A stretch of DNA of 64,000 nucleotides from Triglochin maritima (Eukaryota > Streptophyta > Magnoliopsida > Alismatales > Juncaginaceae). The notes beneath the pieces were generated by a model. The model worked only from the letters and a program-made list of their open reading frames with translations. It ran no database searches and was not told where the DNA came from. How positions within the stretch are numbered: position 1 is the first letter of the stretch; the number at the start of each line of letters is the position of its first letter. Where the stretch lies: positions 32,881,741 through 32,945,740 of the forward strand of contig OY821782.1 in assembly GCA_963682175.1 (NCBI GenBank). The letters run 5' to 3'. The translations under genes and the position numbers were made by a program. Positions 1 to 10,014 of the stretch are shown in pieces.

Positions 1-369
1 AAACGGGGTGATACAAAACTTAAGCCATTTGACTGCTGAACAAAAGGAATGGGTTTGAAATGCTGCTTACTTTCTGAAGTAGATTCACCTTCATTATACT
101 GCTTCGGAATAATGGCCAACATTGAACTTTTTTCAGTGTCATTATTTTCAGTAAATCTTACGGCAATTGGTTTCTTGTCTGGATATTTGAGTTTCTGGGT
201 CACTGCAGTGGACCTTTGGTGCTCAACAATGGGTGCATCGGTACTAGTTTTGATGTTATTCTCGTCAAGTGAAATAACATCTACTGGAAAACGATTTTGC
301 TGCTAACTGGAAAACGATTTCGCTGCTGACTGGATGACCTGCTGAGGTTTACACCATCTAGGTGTTGGG
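1..369. other. Unassigned sequence at window start
   Basis: No recognisable domain. The forward frame from 49 to 306 encodes a hydrophobic 85-residue peptide that matches no family I know, and it is more likely a chance frame than a gene. The stretch leads into the LTR-like region that follows. Confidence 0.3.
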
Positions 370-766
370 AGGGGATCTAACAATACACTAACTCGACACA
401 GATTAAACGCACCACGAAATACTAAATATTGATTGCGGAATTAACTTCGGACCCTCTCTCAAACTCAATTTGCAACAAGAACACTAATAAGATGAAAATA
501 AACAAGCAAACACAAATGCACACCTAAAACAACCACGACACACGCAATTTACAAGGTTCGGCAACGTGCCTACGTCCTTAGGGGGTCTCCTGCGGGTTTC
601 CTTTCCTTCTTCCGCTTCTCCAACAAGAGAAACAACCGAGATTACAAATGATTGGAAACAATGTGTCTCCCAAAACACTCTAGATCTATCTCTAGTCTTA
701 ATCTCTGAACTCACAATGAAGGAAACTATTGATATTTTTGTGTGTTACATTGAAGAGCAAACAAAC

Positions 767-775
767 CCTTTTATA
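767..775 (-). promoter_or_regulatory. TATA box of copia-like LTR
   Basis: TATAAAAGG on the minus strand, downstream of the CGGTTGACCG cluster. Its position fits a U3/R boundary. The promoter role is inferred from sequence only. Confidence 0.4.
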
Positions 776-839
776 GACTCAAAAAACCGAGTTACAATTA
801 AGTAAAACCGAACAGAACTATTCATGGGGGCACAGTTAA

Positions 840-1260
840 CCGATGCTCGTTCGGTTAACCGTGCGTGCTTCAACAAGAGTGATTCCTGTTCCGAATCCTT
901 CTCGGTTGACCGAGGGAACAATTCTCACGCGGCTCGGTAGACCGCGAGAACGATTGTTCCACGAATTAACGAATTCTTCAACAACCCCTCGGTTGACCGA
1001 GAACCCCTCGGTGAACCGTTCCAAATTGGACATGCACTTTCCAGATTCTCGGAACACCAAAAATCTCCCCAACGGTTTACCGAACCCGTTGTTCCGAAGT
1101 GCTTGTTACCCTCTGACGGTAGACCGAATCCAATTCGGTCATCCGATCCCAGCTGCACACAGAGTGTCTGGAATCCTCGGTTCGATGGACCGGATCCAAT
1201 TCGGTAGACCGACCCGTCTTCGCCAAAATTTCATGGGTTGTGCGTCGGTCGACCGAATCC
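840..1260. repeat. CGGTTGACCG / CGGTTAACCG repeat cluster
   Basis: Irregularly spaced copies and half copies of the near-palindrome CGGTTRACCG (for example near 838, 903, 990, 1008, 1190 and 1248). Many contain TTGACC, the core of the plant W-box bound by WRKY factors. The cluster lies upstream of the minus-strand TATA box at 775, so it would be in the U3 promoter if this is an LTR. It resembles the CGGTCGACCG clusters in the gypsy LTRs but carries TG or TA where those have the central CG. Confidence 0.6.
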
Positions 1261-1359
1261 AATCTGGTTTTTGGATTTGCTTCCTTAACAAATTTGAACC
1301 AATTTTCAACACTAGGTTCCTGAAATATGCAACCGCAGCCACTGCACTTTGACTAAGTT

Positions 1360-2640
1360 TTTTTTTGTGTATACGTAATTCCAGCTTCTTTGACTTGCCT
1401 TTCAATGGACTCGACGTCATTTTAGGGCAGAACTTAAACCCCTTACTCTGAACATCTACACCAAATGATTTCTCCAATTCTGCATGCTTCAATGCATATT
1501 CTATCCCCATATCCACGTTATGATGATCACTGCATTGTAAACTGTCATCCATGCAAAAGAATGAGGCAGAAGTCACAGATTCCATAGGTGATTTTGAACC
1601 ATTTTTCAGACCCAATCTCTGCCACTTCCTTAGCTGCTTCAAATCTATACTTGTACCATCTTGCCGGAATTTCTTCCCTGACCATCCTCGTTATTTTCGT
1701 TCGCCGGTCTATTCCTTCTTCTTAAGAGGAATGTCTTTTCAGCACATCTACGGAAGATGATGGTATCCCCAAGCACGAGAAATCCTCCTTTTAAGCAACT
1801 AACAGACTAGGGCGGTACAGAACAACATCAATGACAAATTTCCCTCTCCCACGGAGCTTCATGGATGGCAACTCACCACATTGAGAATTCTTCCTGATGA
1901 GGTCCAATTAAACATGATTGGACCTCAAAAGAGAAATGCTTCGCACCTTCCCGAAATCAAGCTCTCTTTGAAGGTATTCGCTTACCTTTGAGCAAACGGA
2001 TGGCAAAAACTGAGCCTCAATGGAACTCCTAGCTCTGAACCGACCGTAGAAAACCAACATAGACGCAGCCAAAAAAGATGGCCAATTAAAGAGAGCACCT
2101 GATAAACAACAAACCCTCCTTCCACAGAGGCTCAAGCGACCTAACAAAATCTCTAGCCCTAGAAAATTGCTCCCTCAAGCAATGCATCTTCAAACGATTG
2201 TTTTTCCTCGATTCAAACCTAACATGTATCTCACCCCCATTATTTGATTCGCTTCTAATTCCTCTCTGCCTCCAGACCCTGAACGTGGAACCTTTTACCC
2301 TTATCGGTAAAATGCGAAAACCCGAACTTCGGTTCACCTCCAACAACAAAGGCGGAACTTTTGCCGTCCAGTCTTCTTAACGGACCTCCAAAATCAAACT
2401 CACGACCTCCCCACTAACCCTAAAGTTGGAAATTTGAACAACAAAAGGCTAATTTCTCCTAAACCCATTTCCGAATTCATTTCCAGAAACACCAAAAGTG
2501 AAAACCCACGTCCGGTTGTCGGAAACCCTAAATTTGGAAGACCCTAATTAGGGTTAGGGTTAGGGGATTTTGGATTCTGGAGCGGAAAAGAGAGAAAGAG
2601 AGAGCGATATTTGCGAGGAAACCCTCCGAGTATTCGAAAT
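1360..2640 (-). other. Gene-like but unidentified region, possible captured gene fragment
   Basis: On the minus strand this begins with a leader-like stretch (purine/pyrimidine-rich, containing CCCTAACCCTAA and GGGTTT motifs as in many plant 5' UTRs), followed by an 87-residue frame (2349 to 2086) rich in Arg and Glu, and further down a frame (1642 to 1139) with a basic segment. None matches a family I recognise. There is no clear exon chain. It could be a gene fragment carried by a transposon, a decayed pseudogene, or chance frames in repeat DNA. Confidence 0.25.
1899..1926. repeat. Perfect 10-bp inverted repeat
   Basis: GAGGTCCAAT (1899-1908) and ATTGGACCTC (1917-1926) are perfect reverse complements separated by 8 bases. 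No adjacent feature explains it. Confidence 0.6.
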
Positions 2641-3000
2641 GAGAGATGAGGAACATGAAGTCGTTATGATAGTTGAAGGCAATATGCAGGTCGGATCAGG
2701 ATCCGAGTAGATCCAACAACAAGGAGATGAGCGGACGGATTAGATGGTTGGGATTCAAAACCAATGACATTTGGGGGGTTTTCTCTCTCCCATTTGTATA
2801 AATAGAACGTCCCGTTTCGTTTTTTCTGAGGTCTGAGACATTGAGATCCTTGGGAAAGAATAAAACAAAATTCGAGTTTGTTTTATCATCTTCCAGACGT
2901 CCAGTGACATGTCACGACCATTCCCATCCGGTCGTTGACCTTTTTTGCAGTCCCGTCACCCCTGAAGGCTTCTTCCTCATTAGCGTCAGCCACTGTTCAG
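2640..3000 (+). promoter_or_regulatory. P block, copy 1: promoter-like leader
   Basis: Contains TATAAATA at 2797-2804 followed by a leader and a short frame starting at 2841. The same block occurs in reverse at 5045-5480, 6745-6990 and 7615-7990. The encoded peptide shares segments such as HGHSRLVVDLF-like residues with the reverse copies, so the short frame is a repeated feature. Its function is unknown. Confidence 0.4.
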
Positions 3001-3660
3001 GAATGCGGCTTGATGCGGTCATATATGCGGATGCAAAACGGATGCGGGGTAGATGCGCATCGCATCTCCAAGATGCGGTCTGCATCCTTCCCGCATGTGC
3101 GACCCGATGTGGTCTCGTCTCAAAACACTCATTTTTTTGTTTTTAAATTGTTTTACTCTATTTGTTTAATATTGAATTATTGATCTTAGAAATTATTCAA
3201 AATTTTACCTAAATTTTCAATTACACGTGTATAATTTATAAGGAAGGTTTCTTCCTCATTACCGTCGGCCACTGTTCAGCAATGCGGCCCGATGCAGTCG
3301 CATATGCGGATGCAAACCGGATGCGGGGTAGATGCGCATCACATCTCCAGGATGCGGTCTGCATCCTTGTCCGCATATGTGGCCCGATGCGGTCGTATCT
3401 CAAAACACCCATTTTTTGTTTTTTTAATTGTTTTACTCTGATTTGTTTAATATTGAATTATTGATCTTAGAAATTATTCAAAATTTTACCTAAATTTTTA
3501 GTTAGATGTATATAATTTATAATTACTATATGTATATTATTCTATTTAATTATTAAATCGCAAACCGCATATGCACTTACATTGCATCCGCACGCTGCAT
3601 ATGTCGGATGCAATGCCTCGCCGCATTGAATATGCATAAATCAACCATTCAAATGAGCCA
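3000..3660 (+). repeat. H blocks, copies 1 and 2: GGATGCGG-motif element
   Basis: Two consecutive copies of a unit made of dense GGATGCGG / CCGCATCC / GATGCGG motifs, an AT-rich core, and (in the second copy) motifs again at the far side. Motif-rich ends around an AT-rich core resemble hAT-type non-autonomous elements with subterminal transposase-binding repeats. No convincing terminal inverted repeat or 8-bp target duplication was found. Confidence 0.4.
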
Positions 3661-4260
3661 TGAAAATAATAGGCAATAAGACATACGTTAAGTAGTTGGC
3701 CGAACTTGAAGCAAACATAATGCACCCTTATCGAGACAGCAGCTCGAAACTGCACCCTTGCGACCTTTGAATGTTCTAATGTCGTCTCCGAATATTCCAT
3801 TTCTTAACATGGGAGTGGAATATGAAACAATTAGCAAGAAAATAAGAAGACATAAATACCACAAAGACCCATAAAGGGGGGAATTGAGAAATTGTTCCAA
3901 AAAAAAATCAAATTCCTAGTCTTCATTAATCATAAGACCAAAAGTAAAGTAAACCTAAGAGTTTGACCGAACAAGAACACACTTTTGCCATTCATTATAT
4001 CAAGAGACCTAAGAGTGGAAAAGAATCTCAGAAATTGACCAAAAATTAACACATTTTTTTCTTTATCAGACCATAAATACCAAAATAAACACATTTTTAC
4101 GTTTTAGAAAACCATATTCAAGACACAAAATAAAATAAAAACTCAACAATAGAAAGAAAAGAAAGATGAAGAATTTTACTTATCCGCCCCCATAATAACG
4201 AAGACTAAAATAGAAATCAAAACTCGACCAGAAAGACCCCGAAAATGATAAAAAATCACA
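3660..4260 (-). repeat. L block, inverted copy
   Basis: Reverse-complement relative of 5810-6360, 6985-7265 and 8390-8775; for example the tract ending near 3900 mirrors the sequence ending near 6110. In the other copies the L block runs up to a tRNA-Met primer site, which suggests that it is the 3' part of an LTR. Confidence 0.45.
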
Positions 4261-4277
4261 ATTTTCCATTTTGATCA

Positions 4278-4773
4278 CACTACAATCAAGAAAGATCCAA
4301 TTTTTACAACTCACAAAGAAGAAAACGTCTATAGTATAGACGTCGGATGTTTGGATATCCGACGCTATTGTGTGATCTAGACGTCGGTTGTTTGGACATC
4401 CGACGTCGAGAAGAATATCCAGTTTAGTCCCACATCGATTTTTTGTTGTTGGTGTGGTTGATGAACTCCACTAGTCCTGTACTGTTGAATGAGATCGAGT
4501 TGGGACACTTGAGTATCTTGGGCTTGACGTATTTGTTAATGGTCAAAAGATTGGCACTTGGGGCTTGATTACTGTACAAGTTGGATGCCCATTATAGGCT
4601 GTAATATACATATTTGGGTTATTTGAAGGTATAATAGACGTCAATCGTATATAACCAACGTCTATACACCATGGCATAGGCGTCGGGGAAATATACGATG
4701 GTCGTATATACTGCCAAAATCCATCGTATATACCCCTGTATATCTAACGTATATGGTCTTTTCTGCACTAGTA
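4278..4773. mobile_element. Short non-autonomous CACTA-like element
   Basis: Starts with CACTACAATC at 4278 and ends with TTTTCTGCACTAGTA at 4773, where TAGTG would be expected. Internally it has subterminal repeats TAGACGTCGG and CCGACG-type inverses (4330-4410 and 4625-4690). The same repeat and the same GTGCAGAA end are found at the CACTA terminus at 35013, which supports the assignment. The 3-bp flanks (TCA left, GCA right) match at two of three positions. No coding capacity. Confidence 0.55.
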
Positions 4774-4789
4774 GCAGTTTACGAGTTAA

Positions 4790-5045
4790 TAATTAAATAA
4801 TATAATATACATATATTAATTATAAATTATATGCATGTAACTAAAAATTTAGGTAAAATTTGAATAATTTCTAAGATCAAAAATTCAATATTAAACAAAT
4901 TAGAATAAATAAAAACCAAAAGGCAAACAAAATCTGGGTGTTTTGAGATGAGGTCGCATGTGCGAGCAAGGAATGCAGACCGCATCCTGGAGATGCGACG
5001 CGCATCTGCCTCGCATCCAAACCACATCTACATATGTGGCTGCAT
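4790..5045 (-). repeat. H block, copy 3
   Basis: GGATGCGG-type motifs at 4950-5060 with an AT-rich tract on the left. Related to the other H blocks in reverse orientation. The left motif cluster is missing and the CACTA element is adjacent. Confidence 0.4.
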
Positions 5046-5480
5046 CGGGCCACATTTCAGAACAATGGTTGGCGCTATTGAGGAAGAAGCCTTCATGGGT
5101 GACGAGACTGTAGAAGAGGTCAACGACCAGACGGGAATGGCCGTGAGACAACACTGGAGGACCGGATGATGATAACGACGATGGATCCACCACTACCTTC
5201 TTCGTCTTCTCCATTGCAAAATCAAACCCGAATTTTGTTTTCTTATTCCCGAAGGAAATAAAATTTCTCAGACCTCAGAAGAAAAGAAACGGGATGTTCT
5301 ATTTATACAAACGGGAGAGGGAAAACCCCCAACTGCCATTGGTTTTTAATCCCAACCATCTGATCCGTTCACTCATCTCCCTGCCATTGGATCTACTCGG
5401 ATCCTGATCTGACCCGCATATTGCGTCCAATGTTCATAACGACTTCATGTTCCTCATGTTTACTCCAACGTTCATAACGA
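5045..5480 (-). promoter_or_regulatory. P block, copy 2: promoter-like leader with short frame
   Basis: TATAAATA on the minus strand (5307 to 5300), then a leader and a 104-residue frame starting at 5214 (MEKTKKVVV...) that runs into the H block. A 20-bp direct repeat, GTTCATAACGACTTCATGTT, occurs twice at 5429-5490. The peptide is not recognised; it may be a short leader frame or a captured exon. Confidence 0.4.
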
Positions 5481-5482
5481 CT

Positions 5483-5719
5483 TCATGTTAAAAATACTCC
5501 TCCATCGTCGAGATCCAACACTACACCTTTGTAACCGCAGTATTCATAAGGTTTTATCTCCTTCGTGACGTCAACGATTGGAAACGCATGTGTTCTTGAT
5601 ACCTCATCGAATTTTGTTTTGTGAATAGATGACATCTCCTCTTTCAAGACTCTTAGAACCCGTTTCAAAGAAAGTAATTTATTCATCGTAGTTGGGTCCA
5701 GAGGAGGCTCTGATACCAA
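5483..5719 (-). pseudogene. Gag N-terminal fragment, copy 1
   Basis: A 78-residue frame that begins directly after a tRNA-Met primer site. It shares its sequence (PLDPTTM.KLLSLKRVLRVLKEEMSSIH) with a second copy at 8000-8284, which continues into a WISTMEEYFE-like segment resembling the GWI.RAEEYF motif of plant gypsy gag proteins. This copy ends early after a frame-disrupting change. Neither capsid nor zinc knuckle is present. Probably the stub of a gag gene left after deletion of the element's interior. Confidence 0.45.
5707..5718 (-). other. tRNA-iMet primer binding site
   Basis: Reads TGGTATCAGAGC on the minus strand, the usual initiator-Met-tRNA primer site of plant LTR retrotransposons. 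It lies between the L block and the gag stub, so the L block would be the end of a 5' LTR. Confidence 0.65.
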
Positions 5720-5725
5720 TTGCTA

Positions 5726-6360
5726 GCACCCAATTGATACTGTCTAGACGGAATCGCAAATGCGATAACCACCTACGAAAACGATATGATTAGTGCTCTT
5801 CGAGTGACACCAAACTCCATACGAATTTCATTTCCCAAACTGATATTTTGTTAGTCTATTATTTCTATTGTTGAGTTTTTATTTAATTTTGTGTCTTGAA
5901 TATGGTTCCATAAAACGTAAAAATGTGTTCTTGGGGCCTTTATGGTCTCACCAAGCATAAATATAGGTCAATTTCTGAGATGTTTTTCGTATCTTCGGTC
6001 TCATTATATAATGAACGACAAAAGTGTTGTTCAGTCAAACTCTTAGGTTTACTTTACTTTTGGTCATATGATTTAATGAAGACTGGGAATTTGATTTTCT
6101 TTGGGATCAATTTCTTAGTTTTCCTTTTTTGGGTCTTTGTGGTCTTTATGTCTTCTTATTTTCTTGCTAATTGTTTCATATTCCACTCCCATGATAAAAA
6201 ATGGAATATTCTTAGATGGCATTAGAACATTCAAAGGTCGCAAGGGTGTAGTCTGGAGCTGCTGTCTCGATAAGGGTGCATTATGTGTTGCTTCAAGTTC
6301 GGCCAACTACTCAACGTACGACTTATTGCCTACTATTTTCATGGCACATTTTAATGGTTG
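5726..6360 (-). repeat. L block, direct copy
   Basis: Runs up to the primer site at 5718. Related to 8284-8775 and, in part, to 6985-7265 and the inverted 3660-4260. No protein frame with recognisable content. Confidence 0.45.
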
Positions 6361-6990
6361 ACGTATGCGGATTCAATGCAGTGAGACTCTGCATCCGACA
6401 TATGCGGGATGCGGATGCGATGCAGGTGCGTATACGGTTTGCGATTTAATAACTAAACAATATAAGATAGATATATCAATTATAAATTGGATACATGTAA
6501 CTAAAAATTAAAGTAAAATTGAGAAATTTCTAAGATCAATAATTACAGACAAAACAAATAAGAGTAAAAAAACAAAAAAACAAACCAGAAAACAAACAAA
6601 AAATGTGTGTTTTTTGATGCGGCTGCATCGGCCCGTATTTGCGGTTGCATCGGCCCGCATATGCAGGCAAGGATGCAGACCGCATCCTGGAATTTTGATG
6701 CGCATCTACCCCACATCCGGTCCACATCAGGCCACATTCCTTAACAGTGGTTGGCGCTAATGACGAAGACGACTTCAGGGTGACGTGACCTTAGAAAAGG
6801 TCAACGACCGGACGGAAATGGTCGTGACACATCACTGAAGGACCGGATGATGATAATGACGATAGATCCACCACTAGCTTCTTCATCTTCTCCATTGCAA
6901 AATCAAACCCAAAATTTGTTTTCTTATTCCCAAAGGAACTAAATTTCTCAGACCTCAGAAGAAAAGAAACGAGATGTTCTATTTAATGAA
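6360..6990 (-). repeat. H block copy 4 plus truncated P block copy 3
   Basis: Motif-rich segments at 6365-6440 and 6615-6740 flank an AT-rich core (H). A P block follows, but around 6980-6985 it jumps straight into L-block sequence before its upstream part, so a deletion removed the gag stub and primer site of this unit. Confidence 0.4.
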
Positions 6991-7265
6991 GACAAGGAAT
7001 TTGATTTTCTTTGGGATCAATTTCTTAGTTTTCCCTTTTTTGGGTCTTTGTGGTCTTTATGTCTTCTTATTTTTTTGCTAATTATTTCCACTCCCATGTT
7101 AAGAAATGGAATATTCGTAGACGACATTAGAACATTCAAAGGTCGCAAGGGTGCAGTCTGGAGTTGCTGTCTCGATACGGGTGCATTATGTGTTGCTTCA
7201 ATTTCGGCCAACTACTTAGCGTACTTCTTATTGCCTACTATTTTCATGGCACATTTGAATGGTTG
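6985..7265 (-). repeat. L block, partial copy
   Basis: Close relative of 6085-6360. It is joined to the truncated P block at about 6985. Confidence 0.4.
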
Positions 7266-7620
7266 ACGTATGCAAATTCAATACGGCGAGGCACTACATC
7301 CGACATTTGCGGGATGCGGGTGAATATACGGTTTGTGATTTAATAATTAAACAATATAAGATAGTTATATTAATTATATACATGTAACTATAAATTAAAG
7401 TAAAATTTTGAATAATTTCTAAGATCAATAATTCAATACTGAACAAATCAGAGTAAAAAAAACAAAAACCAGAAAACAAACAAAAAATGTGTATTTTTTG
7501 ATACGGCTGCATCGACCCACATATGCTAGCAAGGATGCAGTCTGCATCGTGGAATTTCGATCCGCATCTACCTCGCATCCGGTCCACATCGGGCCACATT
7601 CCTGAACAGTGGCTAATGCT
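7265..7620 (-). repeat. H block, copy 5
   Basis: GGATGCGG-type motifs at both sides (7290-7325 and 7500-7600) of an AT-rich core. It is followed on the right by P block copy 4. Confidence 0.4.
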
Positions 7621-7990
7621 AATGACGAAGAAGACTTCGGGGGTGACGGGACCGTAGAAGAGGTCAACGACGAGACGGGAATGGCCGTGACACATCACTA
7701 GAGGACCGGATGTTGATACTGACGATATCAAACCTTCTTCATCTTCTCCATAGATGAAACATTCCTTCTTCATCTTCTCCATTGCAAAATCAAACCTGAA
7801 TTTTGTTTTCTTATTCCCAAAGGAATTAAATTTCTCAGACCTCAGAAAAAAAGAAATGGGATGTCTTATTTATACGAACGGGAGAGGGAAAACCCCTAAT
7901 TGCATTGGTTTTGAATCCCAACCATCTGATCTGTTCACTCATCTCCCTGCCATTGGATCTACTCGGATCCTGATCTGACCCGCATATTGC
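7615..7990 (-). promoter_or_regulatory. P block, copy 4: promoter-like leader with short frame
   Basis: TATAAATA on the minus strand (7874 to 7867), then a leader and a 162-residue frame starting at 7782 (MEKMKKE...) that continues through the H block. It shares HGHSRLVVDLFYGPVTPE-like residues with copies 1 and 2. Not recognised. Confidence 0.4.
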
Positions 7991-7999
7991 GTCCAATGT

Positions 8000-8284
8000 T
8001 CATAACGACTTCATGTTCCTCATGTTTACTCCAACGTTCATAACGACTTCATGTTCAAAATACTCCTCCATCGTCGAGATCCAACACTCCATACCTTCGT
8101 CACCGTAGTAGTCGTAGGGGCTTATCTCTTTCATCACATAAACAATTGGAAACATATGTGTTATTAATACCTCATCCAATCTTTTGTGAATAGATGACAT
8201 CTCCTGTTTCAAGACTCTAAGAACCTGCTCCAAAGAAAGTAATTTCTTCATCGTAGTTGCGTCCAGAGGAGCCTCTGATACCAA
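8000..8284 (-). pseudogene. Gag N-terminal fragment, copy 2
   Basis: A 94-residue frame, the longer of the two copies. It starts at the primer-site-like TGGTATCAGAGG (8283 to 8272, one mismatch to the standard site) and contains a GMECWISTMEEYFEHE segment resembling the start of the plant gypsy gag domain. It ends at the P block, so the rest of gag and all of pol are missing. Confidence 0.45.
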
Positions 8285-8768
8285 TTGATAGCACCCAATG
8301 GATCCTCTCTAGACAGAATCACACATGCGATAACAATCTACGAACACGATATGATTAGTGCTCTTCGAGTGACACCAAACTCCATACAAATTCCATAACC
8401 CAAACCGAGATTTTATTAGTCTTTTATTTCTGTTGTTGAGTGTTTATTTCATTTTGTGTCTTGAATATGGTTCCATAAAACGTAAAAATGTGTTTTTGGG
8501 TCTTTATGGTCAGAGGAAGCATAACAATGTGTTAATTTCTGAGATCCTTTTCCTATCTTGGGTCTCATGATATAACGAACGACAAAAGTGTGTTCTTGTT
8601 CAGTCAAACTCTTAGGTTTACTTTACTTTTGGTCATATGATTTAATGAAGACTAGGAATTTGATTTTGCTTGGGATCAATTTGTGGTCTTTACGTCTTCT
8701 TATTTTCTTGCTAGTTGTTTCAGATTCCACTCTCACGTTGAGAAATGGAATATCTGGAGACGACATTA

Positions 8769-8775
<7 letters not shown>
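8284..8775 (-). repeat. L block, copy ending in an AT microsatellite
   Basis: Direct relative of 5726-6215. Its end towards the primer site is GGGTGCTATCA, which fits an LTR 3' end with terminal CA. It is cut on the right by the (AT)n tract. Confidence 0.45.

Positions 8776-8818
<43 letters not shown>
8770..8818. repeat. (AT)n microsatellite
   Basis: An almost pure AT dinucleotide tract of about 45 bases. Confidence 0.95.
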
Positions 8819-8820
<2 letters not shown>

Positions 8821-9080
8821 TGTAAATTATATACATGTAACTAAAAATTTAGCTTAAATTTAGAATAATTTTTAAGATAAATAATTCAGTACTAACAAAT
8901 CAGAGTAAAAAAACAAAAAATACAAAAAAACAACAAAATGTGTGTTTTTTGATGCGGCTGCATCGAGCCGCATATGCTGGCAAGGATGCTGACCGCATCC
9001 TGGAGATTCGACATGCATCTACCCCGCATCCCTGAACAGTGGCGGAAACTAATGAGGAAGAAGCATCCGAGGGTGACAGG
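8819..9080 (-). repeat. H block, copy 6, truncated
   Basis: AT-rich core followed by GGATGCGG-type motifs at 8945-9030. At about 9080 the sequence changes abruptly to copia reverse transcriptase, marking a truncation or recombination junction. Confidence 0.4.
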
Positions 9081-9895
9081 AGTGGTTTACTGTGATCAGA
9101 ATATCGTCTACATATACAACTAAATAAACACGACAACTTCCTTGTTGTTTGATGAATACTGAATGATCCACTGTGCATCTTTGGAACCCATCTCCCATAA
9201 TAATCTGACTGAAATTTTCAAACCATGGTCTTGGATTTTGCTTGAGACCATAAATTGCTTTCTTTATATGACATACATGCTTCTCCCCCTAAGCAACATA
9301 CCCTGGAGGTTGCTCCATAAACACCTGTTTAGTCAAATCGCCGTATAAGAACATTTTTCACATCAAACTGGTGCAATGTCCAAGAATTGTTGACATCCAC
9401 TAAGAGTAGTATACAAATAGAATTTAGACGGACCACTTAAGAGAAAGTTTCAGCAAAGTCGACTCCAAAGGTTTGAGTGAACCCACGAGCCACCAAACGA
9501 GCCTTGTAGCAATCTACGGAACCATCTTGTTTGAATTGTATGGTATAGAGCCATCGGCACCCGACCACATGATGGTTAGCAAGACATGACACCAACTCCC
9601 AAGTATTACAAGGGAGTAGAGTTTGCATCTCCTTATCCATCGTAGCTTTCCATTGGGGTTGACAAAGAGCCTCCTTATAGTTCCTACGAATAGACTCAGA
9701 AGAAATAGAAAGAGCAAACTGACGAAAGTGGGGAATGAGACGATCATAAGAAACAAAATTGGAAATAGGATGAGCAGTGCAAGAACGAGTACCCTTGAGA
9801 AGAGCAATTGGAAGATCCACATAGGGTAGAGGAGTTTCAGTATGGACCGTGGGCAAAGTGGTTGTGTCCTTCTCGCATCGTTGATAAACTTGCAA
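9080..9895 (-). pseudogene. Copia element 1: reverse transcriptase, degraded
   Basis: Minus-strand frames give the Ty1/copia reverse transcriptase entry (KEALCQPQWKATMDKEM, WELV, CRWLYTIQFKQDGSV, YKARLVARGFTQTFGVDFAETFS) up to about 9440. Then, across frameshifts, the catalytic block reads (V)YVDDILIT near 9105-9130. The 3' part of the domain and RNase H are missing because the sequence stops at about 9080 against the composite array. Several stops and frameshifts rule out function. Confidence 0.85.
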
Positions 9896-10014
9896 GGGTG
9901 AGGAGCAACCTCGGTTCCCACAAATGAAGTAGACAACACAGGGAAAGGAACCCCCTCAATGGGAGTAGTAGTGGAGACATCATCAACAAACATGGTAGAC
10001 TAAAAAAAGTGATA

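Larger units (their letters stand above)
370..1352 (-). repeat. Copia-type LTR-like region with upstream palindrome cluster
   Basis: Read on the minus strand, this region has a repeat cluster (1260 to 840), then a TATA box (TATAAAAGG, 775 to 767), then a leader. The segment around 545-580 (GGTTCGGCA...CCTACGTCC) resembles a sequence I associate with LTRs of large plant copia elements. The layout matches the copia LTR at 41020-43193, which has the same kind of cluster upstream of its own TATA box. I could not define either terminus or a target duplication, so this may be a truncated or solo LTR. Confidence 0.4.
2640..9080. repeat. Composite repeat array, tandem and inverted, retroelement-derived
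   Basis: Four recurring blocks make up this stretch: P (promoter-like, with TATAAATA), H (AT-rich core flanked by GGATGCGG-type motifs), L (about 0.5-0.6 kb leading to a tRNA-Met primer site) and G (start of a gag-like frame). On the minus strand they repeat in the order L-G-P-H from 8775 down to 4790, with partial units. The left part (2640-4260) carries P-H-H-L in the opposite orientation, and the two halves meet at a small CACTA element. P-H-L followed by a primer site and gag suggests LTR-gag-LTR units that lost most of their interior. The unit definition is mine and approximate. Confidence 0.45.

Noticed and set aside
2540..2570. Telomere-like TTAGGGTTAGGG run
   Set aside because: Only two or three imperfect units inside leader-like sequence. 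Too short for a telomere or interstitial telomeric array; similar motifs are common in plant 5' leaders.
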